Position numbers and translations under genes: made by a program | The notes under the pieces: model-generated | The model's database searches: none | What the model was told of the DNA's origin: nothing | The model's input: only the letters and a program-made list of their open reading frames with translations | Assembly (NCBI GenBank): GCA_029817715.1 | Contig: JARUPY010000607.1 | Location: 6,820,001 to 6,884,000 of the forward strand | DNA from: Melastoma dodecandrum | Taxonomy: Eukaryota; Streptophyta; Magnoliopsida; Myrtales; Melastomataceae | Reading direction: 5' to 3' | DNA: 64,000 nucleotides | Part shown: in pieces, positions 34,390-45,110 of the stretch | Position numbering within the stretch: the first letter of the stretch is position 1 | Layout: each line of letters begins with the position of its first letter

Positions 34390-35470
34390 TCCTCTTATGA
34401 CATGCTTCGTAAGGCGACTTATTCTAAACGGCATTCGTTAGTGATCGATTGAGAATGTAAGCCGTTGTATTCACAACTTCGGCCCACAATGAATTCGGAA
34501 GACCCTTGCCTTTGAGCATACTTCGAGCCATCTCAACAATAGTCATGTTCTACCTCTTAGCAACAACATTCTTCTGAGGTGAGTACTTCACAGTAAACTG
34601 TCACTATATACCTTGCTGCTTGCAATAAACTAGAAACGGCTTGTAAATGAATTATCCTTCACGATCTGTGCTCAAAGTCTTTATTTGTTATCTACTTTAC
34701 TTCTCTACATTGGCTTTGAAACTAAAAAAGGTAGTGAAAGCCTCCGATTTCTTTTCAAGAAAGTATACTCATATCATACGAGTAATCGTCAACAAATAAG
34801 ACAAAGTATCTCATGTTACCGATCGTTGGAGTTTGGGTTGGACCACAGATGTCAGCATGCACCAACTCAAGAGGGGTTTTAGCTCTCCAATAGGTATTGG
34901 GAAAAGGAAGACAATGTTGCTTCCCATGCACACATCCTTCACAGAAGCGTGTGCTGCTGGCTGGATTTTTGGAAGACTTATAACCATATTCCTCTCTCTC
35001 AACAATGTTAGGCCTGTTTGATTCAAATGTCCCCATCGCAGGTGTCATAACTGAGCTCCATCAACAACTTCACTCTTCAATGCAACATTCAAGAATGAAT
35101 TTATTTTCGGCGGAAATAAGTTATTGCCGTCATCTTCACTACTGCGATCCTCTTCTCATTTTTATCACCGATCTGACATTGACCATCAGCAAATGTAACC
35201 TTATAACCTCTCTTCATCATTTGTCCTACGCTCAAAAGATTCTGAGCAATGCCTGGAGAATATAATACATTATTAATCTACTTTTCTTCATCATTTGATG
35301 CTCTTACAGTAACGGTTCCCTTTCCTTCAATCTTTATCTTTTTGCCATCTCCAAGCTCTAACAGCGAGTGGTACCTGTTGTCGATCTCCACAAAATTTTC
35401 CTTATTTTTTGTCACATGATTGCTACGGCCACTATCCAAAAACCACACTTCATTCATATCTTGAATTGCC
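34390..35470 (-). pseudogene. pol: Copia protease and integrase core (broken)
   Basis: The protease active site WFLDSGRSNHVT is readable on the minus strand at about 35405-35445, with DSG intact. 34755-35048 includes the zinc-binding tail (FCEGCVHGKQHCLPFPN) and LVHADICGPTQTPTIGNMRY, FVLFVDDYS (first catalytic Asp). The second-Asp/Glu part at 34400-34700 is frameshifted. Confidence 0.8.
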
Positions 35471-35544
35471 TTGAAATAAGAATAGAATGCTTGTTTCGAT
35501 TCTTGTTCTTTTGAAAAATTTATCGAATTTTGATAAACATGTTA

Positions 35545-36534
35545 CTACGGCTGTTGCTGCTTGTCTTTAAAATAAGAATCTCGTTCTGAGTGATTTGGAA
35601 ATTGGCATCTCTTGCACCTGAAATAACAATCATTTGACTCCCGTCTAGCTTTTCTACAGCTATAGCAACTACCTTCTGAACTTCCAGATCTACTCCATGA
35701 ATGGTCTTCTCTACTGCGGAACTGGCTTGTTATTCCTCCTCTACCTCTTCCTCGGGAACAGCCTCCACGTCCACGACCATAAGATTCTCTGCTAATGTTC
35801 ACAATACACTCCTTCTGCTCCGACTTCTTTTGTGAAACATTTAACTTCATTTGAAAAGCTTGTTCAGCGGGAGTTGAGTACTTAATTACTCTTCTTTCGT
35901 GTGCTTCAAGAGAACCCATTAGCACATATATAGAAATTTCTCTCGGATTCTATGTTTTATCAATCACAACAGCAACGTGCTCAAACTTTTACGGCAGACT
36001 TCTAAACACTTTCTCCACAACCTTCATGTCTGGAACTTCATCACCGCAACACTTGATTTGTTTCATGATTTCTACAACTATCGAGAAGAAATCTTTCACC
36101 GTTTCAGACTCCTTCATGGCCATGTTATCGAAATCCCTCCACAAGCCTTGAAGCTTGATGGAAATCGTTTTCTCCGATCCTTGAAACTCTTTCTTTAATA
36201 CACTCCATGTTTTTTTCACCTTCTTGAGACCGTAAAGCCTTAGATAAATTGTCGTACTTACAGATTGTTGCAAGATCCGCAACGCCATTTCATTCTTCAT
36301 CAAGGCCTTCTTTCTTGTTCTCCAGCACCTTTTTCTCACTTGACGAGTTGTCATTTTCTTCAAGGCCTTCATCAACGATTCACTGCAATTCTTATGAGAG
36401 ATAGATAGTCTCCATTTGTGAACTCCAATAATCATAGTGTTCTTCATGAAATATCGGGATTTGGCTGGGTGAGTAGGAAAAGAATATGTTGCTAAAAGAC
36501 GTAGCCATGATCTGTTGCGCTTTGATCTGTGCAT
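35545..36534 (-). pseudogene. gag: Copia gag
   Basis: 35989-36534 carries the UBN2-like gag (MALRILQQSVSTTIYLRLYG, then KKEFQGSEKTISIKLQGLWR). 35545-35925 carries LMGSLEAHERRV, an RGRGRGG-rich stretch and a degenerate zinc knuckle (CKRCQFPNHSERDS, last Cys changed to Ser). One stop/frame change separates the parts. The true start, ATGGCTACGTC-like, is near 36510 in another frame. Confidence 0.8.
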
Positions 36535-36553
36535 GATCGGCAGATCTGTTGTG

Positions 36554-36575
36554 CCCTAAACCCTAAACCCTAAAT
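36554..36575. repeat. Three plant telomere-type repeats at the truncated 5' LTR
   Basis: CCCTAAACCCTAAACCCTAAA occurs exactly where the inner part of the copia 5' LTR should be. It lies between the primer-site/gag leader (left) and the remaining LTR sequence (right, starting TCCTATGAAAG). Confidence 0.85.
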
Positions 36576-36706
36576 CCTATGAAAGATCTTGAGCAAGTAT
36601 TTACTCTACCCTAGTTCCTAGATCATTAACTTCCTTCTAGTTCCTAGGCCATTAACATCATCCAACTTTCCAGACCACTAACATCCTTAATGAGATTACA
36701 AATTAC
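36572..36706 (-). repeat. Truncated 5' LTR of minus-strand copia element
   Basis: ATTTACTCTACCCTAGTTCC through GAGATTACAAATTACAAAAT matches 31215-31343 of the 3' LTR. The R/U5 part (about 200 bp in the 3' copy) and about 10 bp of the outer end are missing. No target duplication can be seen. Confidence 0.8.
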
Positions 36707-38600
36707 AAAATACGGGCCACTTGCTATTCACCCTTTACAATAAAGCATGAAATCTATGTAGGGAGAGACTGATATTTTTCAGGTACCATTGATTCGTATA
36801 GTTCGATAAATAACTTCTTCTTGCCGAGTACCAATATGAATATAAAAAATTAAAATTGACTGTTAGATGAATCGTTGAATAATAATATTCAGCCATTGAC
36901 GACATTATCTCGCTGATTCCTTCCTTTGTGATTTATATGGTGGCCACGGCACATTGACTGCTTACGTAATGCCAGGACTCATAGTCCCTTGGCGAGCAAG
37001 TCCCCCACATAAAACATGACAGACTTAAAACCAACTTACTTATTCGGAAATAATTGATCTATTTATACAAGAAAAACATTTTCTAATATGATTATTTTCA
37101 CGTTAAATTTTATTTTAAAATTTTCAAACGTATCCACAAAAAAATAAGAAAGCTGTCGCTGCTCTTTTTATTCTTGAATATTTGGAAAGAAGCGCAACTT
37201 GTTGAAGAAAAAGTTGACCACTTCAGAAATAAATGCGAAAAAGAATCAGGAGATCTCCAAATAAAAGGGTTGAAAGTGATTTGTACACGCAAAATCATGC
37301 TGTAAAGTCGTCGTTCAGACGAAGCCCATCTCTTCCCCGTAAGATATCCAACTTGAATGGAAACTTTACTCACCATAAGAAAAAAACAAGCTTAATCGAG
37401 AGAAATAGTTCGTGCAATTGATATCGGCAGATGGAATAAAGGCTTGTTGGATATTGTGAGTAGGAGATTAATGGAAAACGCTAAAAGGTTTACGAAGATG
37501 GATGTTTATCACGGTTTAAATCAGTACAATATTCTAGACTGTATAACTCGTTTTAAGGTAACTTTGATAGTGTGGTGCTGTGTACATTATATTTTTTTAT
37601 CACAGATTAATTCCTATAAAAATGTGATTATTCATAATATTGGCATAGATAAACTCATCTTGACCTAAGTAGAAGTAAAAAATTTTGTCTATAGCGAAAT
37701 ATTTTTTCCGTATGGTCGTAGCAAAATAAATTTCTTATCCATGTGTACTAAATTTAAATAAAAAAACAGTGAACTGCCTATTTTAATTATTTGCATAAAA
37801 GTTTTCTTTTCGTAAGCTTCTTTGGAAACACTAAACCCACCGTAAAGACGTGGTAATAATTTCACCACCAACGAATTTTAATAACTGAATGTGACATAAA
37901 TCAAAATTGATTGATGTAAATAATAATATATCACATGCAAACAAGAAGGGGTCGATTTTCTTATCCTTTCAATCTTTTTTTTTTTTTGGTCAATATCCTT
38001 TCAAGCTTTTACAGCAAATGAGAAGTGTCCTTGTCCTCGTATCGCTTTAACTTTTGTGTGTGGGTTCCTTTTTGGTATGCTTTTGGTAATAAAGGCGGGT
38101 CAGAGATGAATGCTTTTGGATATGTTGGTGTTTGTTTTGTTTTAAAGAAATGATCCCATCTTAAGGGTGAGGTGCATGAGTGTGTCCTCATCAACTTCCA
38201 ATTTGTAGGCCATGATATAGGATTGGTTACTCTTACTTTAAAAAGGAACATACAGGACCCTCCGGATCTTGTTTTCGATTCTTACAATTTAGAGCCAAGT
38301 TCTAGCCACCGTGATTTAAAGATGGTATGGTATCATTTTGACTCTGACCAGTAAATTCCGATCATCACATTAGTCATGTGCTTCAAGCTGGGGATGCTTT
38401 CAACCATAAACAAACTCATGCCCATTTCACCCTCAAGCAGATCACACATGAATGAGAGACACACCTCCCCATTGTCCGAATCTTCATCACTTCTTCCCCG
38501 TTCCTTAATACCTTTTTCCACCTTCTTTAATCCCTCACCATTCACTTCACGAACACGAAACACAATTCTTTTTGTTTTTTGCCTTCTCAATTAAGATTCT
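36707..38600. other. AT-rich intergenic DNA upstream of the glucanase gene
   Basis: No gene or transposon was recognised. Short open stretches on both strands (37110-37376 -, 37444-37668 +, 38009-38251 -) lack similarity. A 15-nt poly-T tract lies near 37980. Confidence 0.5.
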
Positions 38601-38607
38601 CTTCAAC

Positions 38608-38614
38608 TATAAAT
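38608..38614 (+). promoter_or_regulatory. TATA box of the GH17 gene
   Basis: TATAAAT lies 83 bp before the ATG. With initiation about 30 bp downstream, the 5' UTR would be about 55 nt. The C/T-rich DNA around 38640-38665 is typical of plant leaders. Confidence 0.55.
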
Positions 38615-38696
38615 CTGTCAAGACAACCAAGGAATAATTCCCCCTTCTTCCCCTCCCCGAACCCAACAACGATTTTTTGGGAATTTCTTCCTTGAA

Positions 38697-40256
38697 ATGT
38701 CGAAACCCAAGTTTTCTCTATTTATCTTCTCCATCGTCATGGTAATGGCGATATCCGGGTGCATCGGCATCGGCATCGGCGTCAACTGGGGCACGATGAC
38801 AACGAACCAGCTTCCCCCTGATAAGGTTGTCAAGATGCTCGAACGGAATGGTTTCAAGAAGTTGAAGCTGTTCGAGTACGATGAGAGTATCCTCGGAGCC
38901 CTTCTGGGGAGTAGGATCGAGGTCATGCTTGCTATACCCAACTACATGTTAAGGAAGATGAGCAGGGACCCAAGTTATGCCGCTGCCTGGGTTGACGCCA
39001 ACGTCACGAGTTATATATATGATGGTGGAGTCAATATAAAGTAAAGCATTTGCCTGAAGATTTCACCGTTTTGTGCTGTATAGACATCTTCAATTATAAA
39101 ATCTTGAAACGATTATGATGGGGGGGGTTCTTGCAGGTACATCGCAGTCGAGAATGAGCCTTTCCTCCAGAGCTATAATAGCACATATTCTCAGCTTGTC
39201 TTGCCTGCAGTACGGAACGTTTATGCAGCACTTTGCTGGGCTGGACTGAACTCCAGGATCAAGGTCACGGTACCTTTCAATGCAGATGTTTACAACTCCC
39301 CGACCACAAATCCTGTTCCCTCGGCCGGGGACTTCAGACCAGAGGTAAGGGACGCTGTGATCGAGATAATCCACTTCCTCTACATTAACGACTCGCCTTT
39401 CACGGTTAACATCTACCCGTTCCTCAGCCTGAGTAGCAATGATTACTTCCCAGTCGATTTTGCATTCTTCGACGGGACAAACAAGCCCGTCAATGACGGC
39501 ATGCTTGTTTACACAAACGTTTTTGACGCGAACTTCGATACACTCGTCGCTGCCCTGTCTAGGGCAGGGTACGCCGACATGGACATAATAGTGGGGGAAA
39601 TCGGATGGCCGACTGATGGCAACAAAATCGCAAACACGGACAATGCGCAGAAGTTCAATCAGGGGCTGTTGAAACATTTATTAAACGGAAACGGAACTCC
39701 TGCAAGAAAAGGGCAAATTGATTTCTACATGTTCAGCCTTGTGAATGAGAACGCCAAGAGCGTCGAGCCCGGGAGTTTTGAGAGGCACTGGGGCATCTTC
39801 GAGTATGATGGGAAACCCAAGTACAATCTCGATTTATCTGGGTCTGGGGATGATGATAAGCGGCCGGTGCCTGTTAAGGAGGTGGAGTATCTGCCCAAGA
39901 GATGGTGTGTAGTGAATCCCGGGCTGACTTACGCAGATGACCTGGCGGACAACATCGACTATGCATGCCGAATGTCTGATTGTACTGCTCTCGGGTTCGG
40001 TTCATCGTGCAATCACTTATCGCTTCAAGGGAATGCTTCGTATGCATTCAACATGTATTACCAGATCTATAATCAGAACTCGTGGGACTGCGACTTTTCC
40101 GGGCTTGCGATTGTGACAGAGGTTGATCCATCCGACGGAAGTTGCCTCTTCCCTGTTATGATCGCCTGCGGCCAATCTATTGCCCGGTTTGGCGGTGTGG
40201 TGGAGAGTGTCCTCGGATATGGCTGGTGGTATTTGGTGATTTTGGTTATGTTGTAG
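38697..40256 (+). CDS. Glucan endo-1,3-beta-glucosidase, GH17 with X8/CBM43 domain, two exons
   Basis: Join 38697-39040 and 39137-40256 gives 487 residues. The 96-bp intron has GT...CAG ends and keeps the frame across a split Lys codon ([12 protein letters not shown]). The enzyme hydrolyses beta-1,3-glucan (callose) at the cell wall or plasmodesmata. Seen: a signal peptide (about 1-25), GIGVNWGTM at the start of the (beta/alpha)8 barrel, the acid/base Glu122 in [33 protein letters not shown], and the nucleophile Glu269 in [10 protein letters not shown]. An X8 domain follows (about 371-455) with [23 protein letters not shown] and DGSCLFPV. A hydrophobic C-terminal tail ([11 protein letters not shown]) suggests a GPI-anchor signal. 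Odd points: Glu120 replaces the Gly of the usual VGNEP, and a G8 run sits 9 bp before the acceptor site. No stop or frameshift was seen. It belongs to the long plasma-membrane group of plant GH17 enzymes. Confidence 0.92.
39041..39136 (+). other. Intron of the GH17 gene
   Basis: GTAAAG donor and TTCTTGCAG acceptor. The position after VNIK in the catalytic domain is the usual first-intron site in plant GH17 genes. A run of eight G (39120-39127) precedes the short pyrimidine stretch of the acceptor. Confidence 0.85.
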
Positions 40257-41283
40257 AATTCGTTAACAAACTAAGTTTAGTCTGCAATTTTAATTTGTAC
40301 TGTAAAATCATACCTTTTCAGTAGTCGACCATCACTATCATAGCAAAAAGAATTAGACCCGGTAAAGTTTATGGGATTCTGAAGAAAATTATGTTACTAA
40401 TTAAGAGTGAACGAAAAGAATTATTTCCATGCATTCTTACTATTTAGCAACAAAAATTCTGGTCCATAAGACTCGACGCCATATGTGGATTAACGGTTTA
40501 GAATGTAGATCTGAAGCACGAGAAGCCCAATAAGGAGGTGGCTGTGAAAACACATCAGGCGAAGGCTTGCGGGCGAAGCAGTTACCAAGCGACGGGGTTA
40601 CCAGGCGACGAGGGTCAACGAGGTGATCAAGCGACAATCAACTAGACGAGCGGGGAAACTCTGCGGCAAAGGCTAGTGAGCAATCCGGTTCGATCAGTAG
40701 CTGTTATGGGAAGATCTCGGACGATCTCAACACATGGAAGGAAATTGTTGCCAAGATTGCTCAAATGGAAAGGAGATATTCCATGAAGACTTGCAACAAG
40801 CACGCGTAATATATGTATAATATTTCATTACCTACATACACAAGTCTACCCTAGTATAAATACTTATTCTTAGACATTATATGGACACCACTCTACAGAC
40901 GGACATATAGTCTTTTTATCTTCAAGCACTCCAACATTCAAGAATCCCATGCTTAGCATTCTTGCTCTTCTGAAGGCATCGTCGAAAACATCCGTAAGTG
41001 CTTCCGCTTAAGCATGTCTGTCTGCTGCCTTCTCATCTCTTTCTTCATTCATACGGCGACCACACAACAAACCTCCGAGTACCAGTCGCTCATAGTGCCA
41101 AAGATTTCAGACGTGTTTGGATCCAGCTTGTCCAACGGTCACATACGGAGCGAACACTTACCTTGAGGATCAAGGTAACGCCTCACATCTTATTACAAAA
41201 TCAAAAAATTATAGAAATGGTTATAAAAATTATTTATATAGATGGGCACAAGGCGATGAAACCTCAATTTCAACCACCCGGTC
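40257..41283. other. Gene 3' flank and possible LTR fragment
   Basis: The first 150 bp would hold the GH17 3' UTR, with no perfect AATAAA seen. 40560-41190 resembles an LTR promoter segment: CTAGTATAAATAC at about 40851 followed by a C/T-rich leader. It has no partner copy here. 40560-40640 has short repeats of the type AGCGACGGGGTTACC/AGGCGACGAGG. No gene was recognised. Confidence 0.4.
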
Positions 41284-41610
41284 ATATGGTAATTTGTAAT
41301 ATGCATTAAAAGATTTAGGTGGCCTAGGAAGTTGCTAATGTTAGTGGTTTAGGAAGTAGTTAGAATTAAATGGCCTAAAAACTAAAGTTGAGTAAATTGT
41401 TGCTCTAGTTCTTTCCTAGGACTCTATAAAAGGAGAAGTAATCTCCAAATGATGTAAGTGGGGAAAAATTCCAAGAAAGCATTCTGGACGTATGCAAAGA
41501 AAGAAGGCTCCGAAGTTAGCCAAAATTTTCCTCTCCAAAATTATTTATTCATTATTTTAAAAAATACTTTGTTGTATCGTAGTAGTTCCACAAACCCTTT
41601 CTATGATAAA
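41284..41610 (+). repeat. 5' LTR of plus-strand copia element
   Basis: It aligns to 44787-45110. A CTATAAAAGGAG TATA-type promoter sits at about 41424. The first 10-15 bp are diverged, and the inner end (CCTTTCTATGA) corresponds to CCTTTCCTATCA in the 3' LTR. About 35 bp of extra sequence lie between the LTR end and the primer site. Confidence 0.7.
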
Positions 41611-41668
41611 GGAAAGCACCACTTTCGTAACAGCCACAACAAATTTTAATATCATAGCGCAACAAATC

Positions 41669-42610
41669 ATGGCTACGTCTTCCATCAGCATGTTCCTTTC
41701 CTACTCACCCAGCCAAATCTCGATCTTTGATGGAGAGCACTATGATTATTGGAGTTCTCAAGTGGATACTATCTTTCTCTCACAAGATTTGTGGAGAATC
41801 TTTGATGAAGGCTTTGTCAAGTGAGGAAGAAGATCCCGGAGCACAAGAAAAGAAGGCAAAAGAATACGTGATGAAGAATGCGATGGCGTTGTGGATCTTC
41901 CAACAATCTATAAGTAAGACGATTTATCCAAGGCTTTATGGTCTCAAGAAGGCGAAAGAAATATGAGGCGTGTTAAAGAAAGAGTTTCAAGGCTCAGAGA
42001 AACTGATTTCCATCAAGCTTCAAAGCTTGTGGAGGGATTTCGACAACTTGGCCGTGAAAGAGTCCGGAACAATGAAAGATTTTTTCTCGAGAGTTGTGTA
42101 AATCATTAATCAAATCAAGTGTTCTGGTGTGAAGCTCCCGACCAGAAAGTTGTGGGGAAAGTGTTGAGAAGAAGGCCGTAGAAGTTTGAACACATTGTTG
42201 CAAATGAATAATGTGGGAGAAGTTTTTGTGTTTGAGCTAATGGGTTCTCTTGAAGCCCACGAAAGAAGAGTAAGTAAGTACTCAAATCCCGTTAAGCAAG
42301 CTTTTCAAATGAAGTTAAAAATTTCAGAAATGAAGTCGGAGCAGAAGGAACATATGGTGAACAACATTAAAAGAGTTTTTTGGTCATGGACGTGGAAGTC
42401 GTTCTCAAGGAAGTGGTAGATGACGTACAACAAGGCGGTTCCGTAGTAGAGAAGATCATTCATGGAGTAGATCTGAAAGTTAGAAGGTAGTTGTTATATT
42501 TGTAGAAAAGTTGGCTATGAGTCAATGGATTGTTATTTCAGGTGCAAAAGATGCCGATATCCAAATCATTCTGAATGAGATTGTATTTTAAAGACAAGCA
42601 GTAGAAGTCG
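41669..42610 (+). pseudogene. gag: Copia gag (broken)
   Basis: ATG at 41669 begins MATSSISMFLSYSPSQISIF, then DYWSSQVDTIFLSQDLWRIF, the typical copia gag start. 41727-41966 in another frame continues with MALWIFQQSISKTIYPRLYG. 42186-42419 carries LMGSLEAHERRV. A CCHC knuckle is readable at about 42540-42582 (CKRCRYPNHS, then a stop, then DC). Several frameshifts are present. Confidence 0.8.
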
Positions 42611-42691
42611 CAACAACTTATCTCTCAAAATTCGGTAAAGTTTTCAAAAGAAGAAAAATCGAAGCAAGTATTTTATTTTTGTTTCAATGCA

Positions 42692-42960
42692 ATGCAAGAT
42701 ATGAATCAAGTGTGGTTTTTGAATAGTTGTTGTAGCAAAAATGTGACAAGAAGTAAGGAAAAGTTTGTGGAGATCGTCAACAGTTATAACTCGCTGTTAG
42801 AGGTTGGAGACAACAAAAAGATAAAGATTGAAGGAAAGGGAATCGTTATTGCGATAGCAGCAAATGGTGAAGAAAAGTGAATTAGTGATGTGTTTTATTC
42901 TCCAAGTATTGCTCAGAATCATTTAAGTGTGGGATAAATGATTAACAGAGGTTATTTTGG
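42692..42960 (+). pseudogene. pol: Copia protease with lost active site
   Basis: 42692-42880 reads QVWFLNSCCSKNVTRS where the family has WFLDSGCSNHMT. The catalytic Asp is Asn and the following Gly is Cys. VFYSPSIAQNHLSVG follows after a stop at 42878. Confidence 0.8.
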
Positions 42961-43104
42961 TTACCTTTGTTGATGGTCAATGTGAGATCATTGACAAAAA
43001 TAAGAAGAAGATCGTTGTAGTGAAGATGACTGCGAATAACTTATTTCTACTGAAGATGAATTCGTTCTTGAATTTAAGTTGTTGATGAAGTTCAGTTACA
43101 TGTT

Positions 43105-44780
43105 ATTGTTTGTTTGACCCAAAGACTAATAATCTTGTGAATTTAAGAGATGTTATTTTCGATGTGAATGCAATGTGAAAGTGAGAGAACGAGTCTTCTC
43201 AGACTCAAACAACATTTTTTTATCCAGAAGCACCTACAATAGTGCCTTCCTCAGGAGTAAATTGAAAAAATGAAGGCTCTAAAGATGATATGCAACCAAG
43301 GAGGTATCGCTCATTAATTTTGCACTTGCTACATTTAAGTCACAGAATTTCAAAGAGGCCAAAAGAAGAAAAATTGATAAATACAATGAAAGAAGAGATG
43401 TTTAGTATTAAGAAAAATGATCCTTGGTCCCTCGTAGACATTTCCAAAGGAAAAAAAGCAATTGGCTTGCAATGAGTATTCAAAACGAAGTTCAATGAGG
43501 ATGGAAATGTGCAAAAGTACAAGGTTCGTCTTGTAGCAAAAGGGTCAACAACCTGGTGTTGATTTCACTAAAACATTCGCTCCTGTAGCCAGAATGAAGA
43601 CTATTCGAAGTGTACAAACACTTGCAGCACAAATGGAGCTTGAAGTGTTCTAGCTTGATGTGAAGTCAGCCTTTCTCAATGGAGTACGAGAAGAGGAAAT
43701 GCATGCTAAACCGCAAGGGTTCACCTTTAAAGGACAAAAAGAGAAAGTATATCGGCTTCATAAAGCTCTTTATGAACTAAAACAAGCACCTAGAGCATGG
43801 AATTTCAGGATTGATTCCTAGCTACAGAAGAATAGATTTGAAAGAAGTTTGATAGAACCGTCTCTCTATGTACAAAAGTGCAATGCTGATTTTCTAACAG
43901 CTTGTCTCTACGTGAATGATCTCATCTACACTAGCACTAGCAATGCGTTATTGGAGAAGTTCACAAACGCAACAATGGATGAATTCAAGATAACGGATCT
44001 TGGATTACTGAAGTATTTTTTAGGTTTTCAGGTGAAGTAGAGCAGTGAAGAGATCATTATTTCTTAGGAGAAGTACGTTGCTGACATGTTGAAGAAGTTT
44101 CGCATGGAAAAGACCACAAGATGATGGTGCTAAGAAGTTTAACTCGAATATTTATAGAAGCCCGATTGGTTCATTGATCTACCTAACCCACACAAGGCTA
44201 CATATCGTTCAAAGTGTAAGTATGTCAAGATTCATAACCAATTCCACCAAGACTCATTTTGCAAAAGCAAAACGTGTCTTACACTATCTTCAATGAAAAA
44301 AGAATGCTAGTTTGAAGTACACAAAAGAAGAAAACAATAACCTGGTAGGATATAGTAATAGTGATTGGGCAGGAAGTATTGTTGATTTAACAAACACGTC
44401 AGGATACCTTTTTTATCCTGGAACAAACTCATCTGTTAAAGTTACCGTCAGTTGAAGTAGAGTACGTTGCAACAAATTAAACAATTCATGAAGAAGTGTG
44501 GTTAAGAAGGTTATTGTTGGACTTATAGTAGAAGGTTGCTCATCCAACAACAGTATTCTATAATAAGTAGTCAACCACTGCTATGACGAAAAACCCCGTG
44601 CTCCAAGCAAGGTCAAAGCACATCAAATTACGCAACCATTATATCAAAGAAATGATGATGAAGAAGGAGATCGCTACAGAGTTTATTCATGTCCATGACC
44701 AGCTTGTTGATATTCTAACAAAGGCCGTAAATTTCAAGAAGCTCGAGTTGTTCAAGAAATTTCTGAAGATTACAAATTAA
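43105..44780 (+). pseudogene. pol: Copia reverse transcriptase and RNase H (broken)
   Basis: It begins with the integrase tail (LFDPKTNNLVN, then DVIFDVN), then EEMFSIKKNDPWSLVDISKG and NGVREEEMHAKPQGFT. The catalytic segment ACLYVNDLIYTSTS has YVND instead of YVDD. RNase H follows (SLIYLTHTR, GYSNSDWAGS with the Asp pattern altered) and ends HVHDQLVDILTKAVNFKKLE at 44583-44780, just before the polypurine tract and LTR. Stops and frameshifts are frequent. Confidence 0.8.
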
Positions 44781-44786
44781 GATGTA

Positions 44787-45110
44787 TGGTTAAATATTAT
44801 GATAATTTGTAATATGCATTAAGTGAATTAGGTGGCTAGGAAGTTGGTTTTGTTAGTGGTTTAGGAAGTTATTGGAATTAAATAGCCTAGGAACTAAAGT
44901 TGAGTAAATGGTTGCTCTATATCTTTCCTAGGACTCTATAAAAGGAGAAGTAATCTCCAATGAGGGGAAAAAGGCCAAGCAAGCATTCTGGTCGTAAGAA
45001 AGGAAAGAATGCTCTACAGTTAGCCCAAATTTTCCGCTCCAAAATTCCTTATTCCCTATTTCCAGAAACATATCGTTGTGTCGCAGTAGTTCCACGTACC
45101 TTTCCTATCA
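44787..45110 (+). repeat. 3' LTR of plus-strand copia element
   Basis: It starts TGGTTAAATATTATGATAAT after GATTACAAATTAAGATGTA and ends CCTTTCCTATCA. TATA at about 44936 (CTCTATAAAAGG). The end of the LTR is the reverse complement of the left part of 31020-31353. Confidence 0.75.

Larger units (their letters stand above)
31020..36706 (-). mobile_element. Ty1/copia retrotransposon on the minus strand
   Basis: The 3' LTR is 31020-31353. The polypurine tract (rc AAGAGGGGG, 31354-31362) adjoins it, and the truncated 5' LTR is at about 36572-36706. Between them, right to left, lie gag (36534-35545), protease (about 35450), integrase (35100-34390), reverse transcriptase (34380-32162, interrupted by a solo LTR) and RNase H (32125-31380). 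The element is the same family as the + copy at 41284-45110 (matching LTR ends and gag). Each gene has stops, but coding similarity runs through the full length. Confidence 0.85.
41284..45110 (+). mobile_element. Ty1/copia element on the plus strand, integrase deleted
   Basis: The LTRs are about 41284-41610 and 44787-45110. They share AATTTGTAATATGCATTAA, TTTCCTAGGACTCTATAAAA, GGAGAAGTAATCTCCAA and CGCAGTAGTTCCAC-like sequence. Between them lie a primer site (about 41647-41660), gag (41669-42600), protease (42692-42960), the integrase tail joined directly to reverse transcriptase (43105-44040) and RNase H (44050-44780). It is the same family as the minus copy at 31020-36706. The integrase zinc-binding and core domains are missing, leaving an internal deletion near 43085-43110. 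Confidence 0.85.

Noticed and set aside
39090..39677. 195-codon open stretch on the minus strand
   Set aside because: It lies antisense to exon 2 of the clearly recognised GH17 gene and has no family resemblance; a codon-bias shadow.
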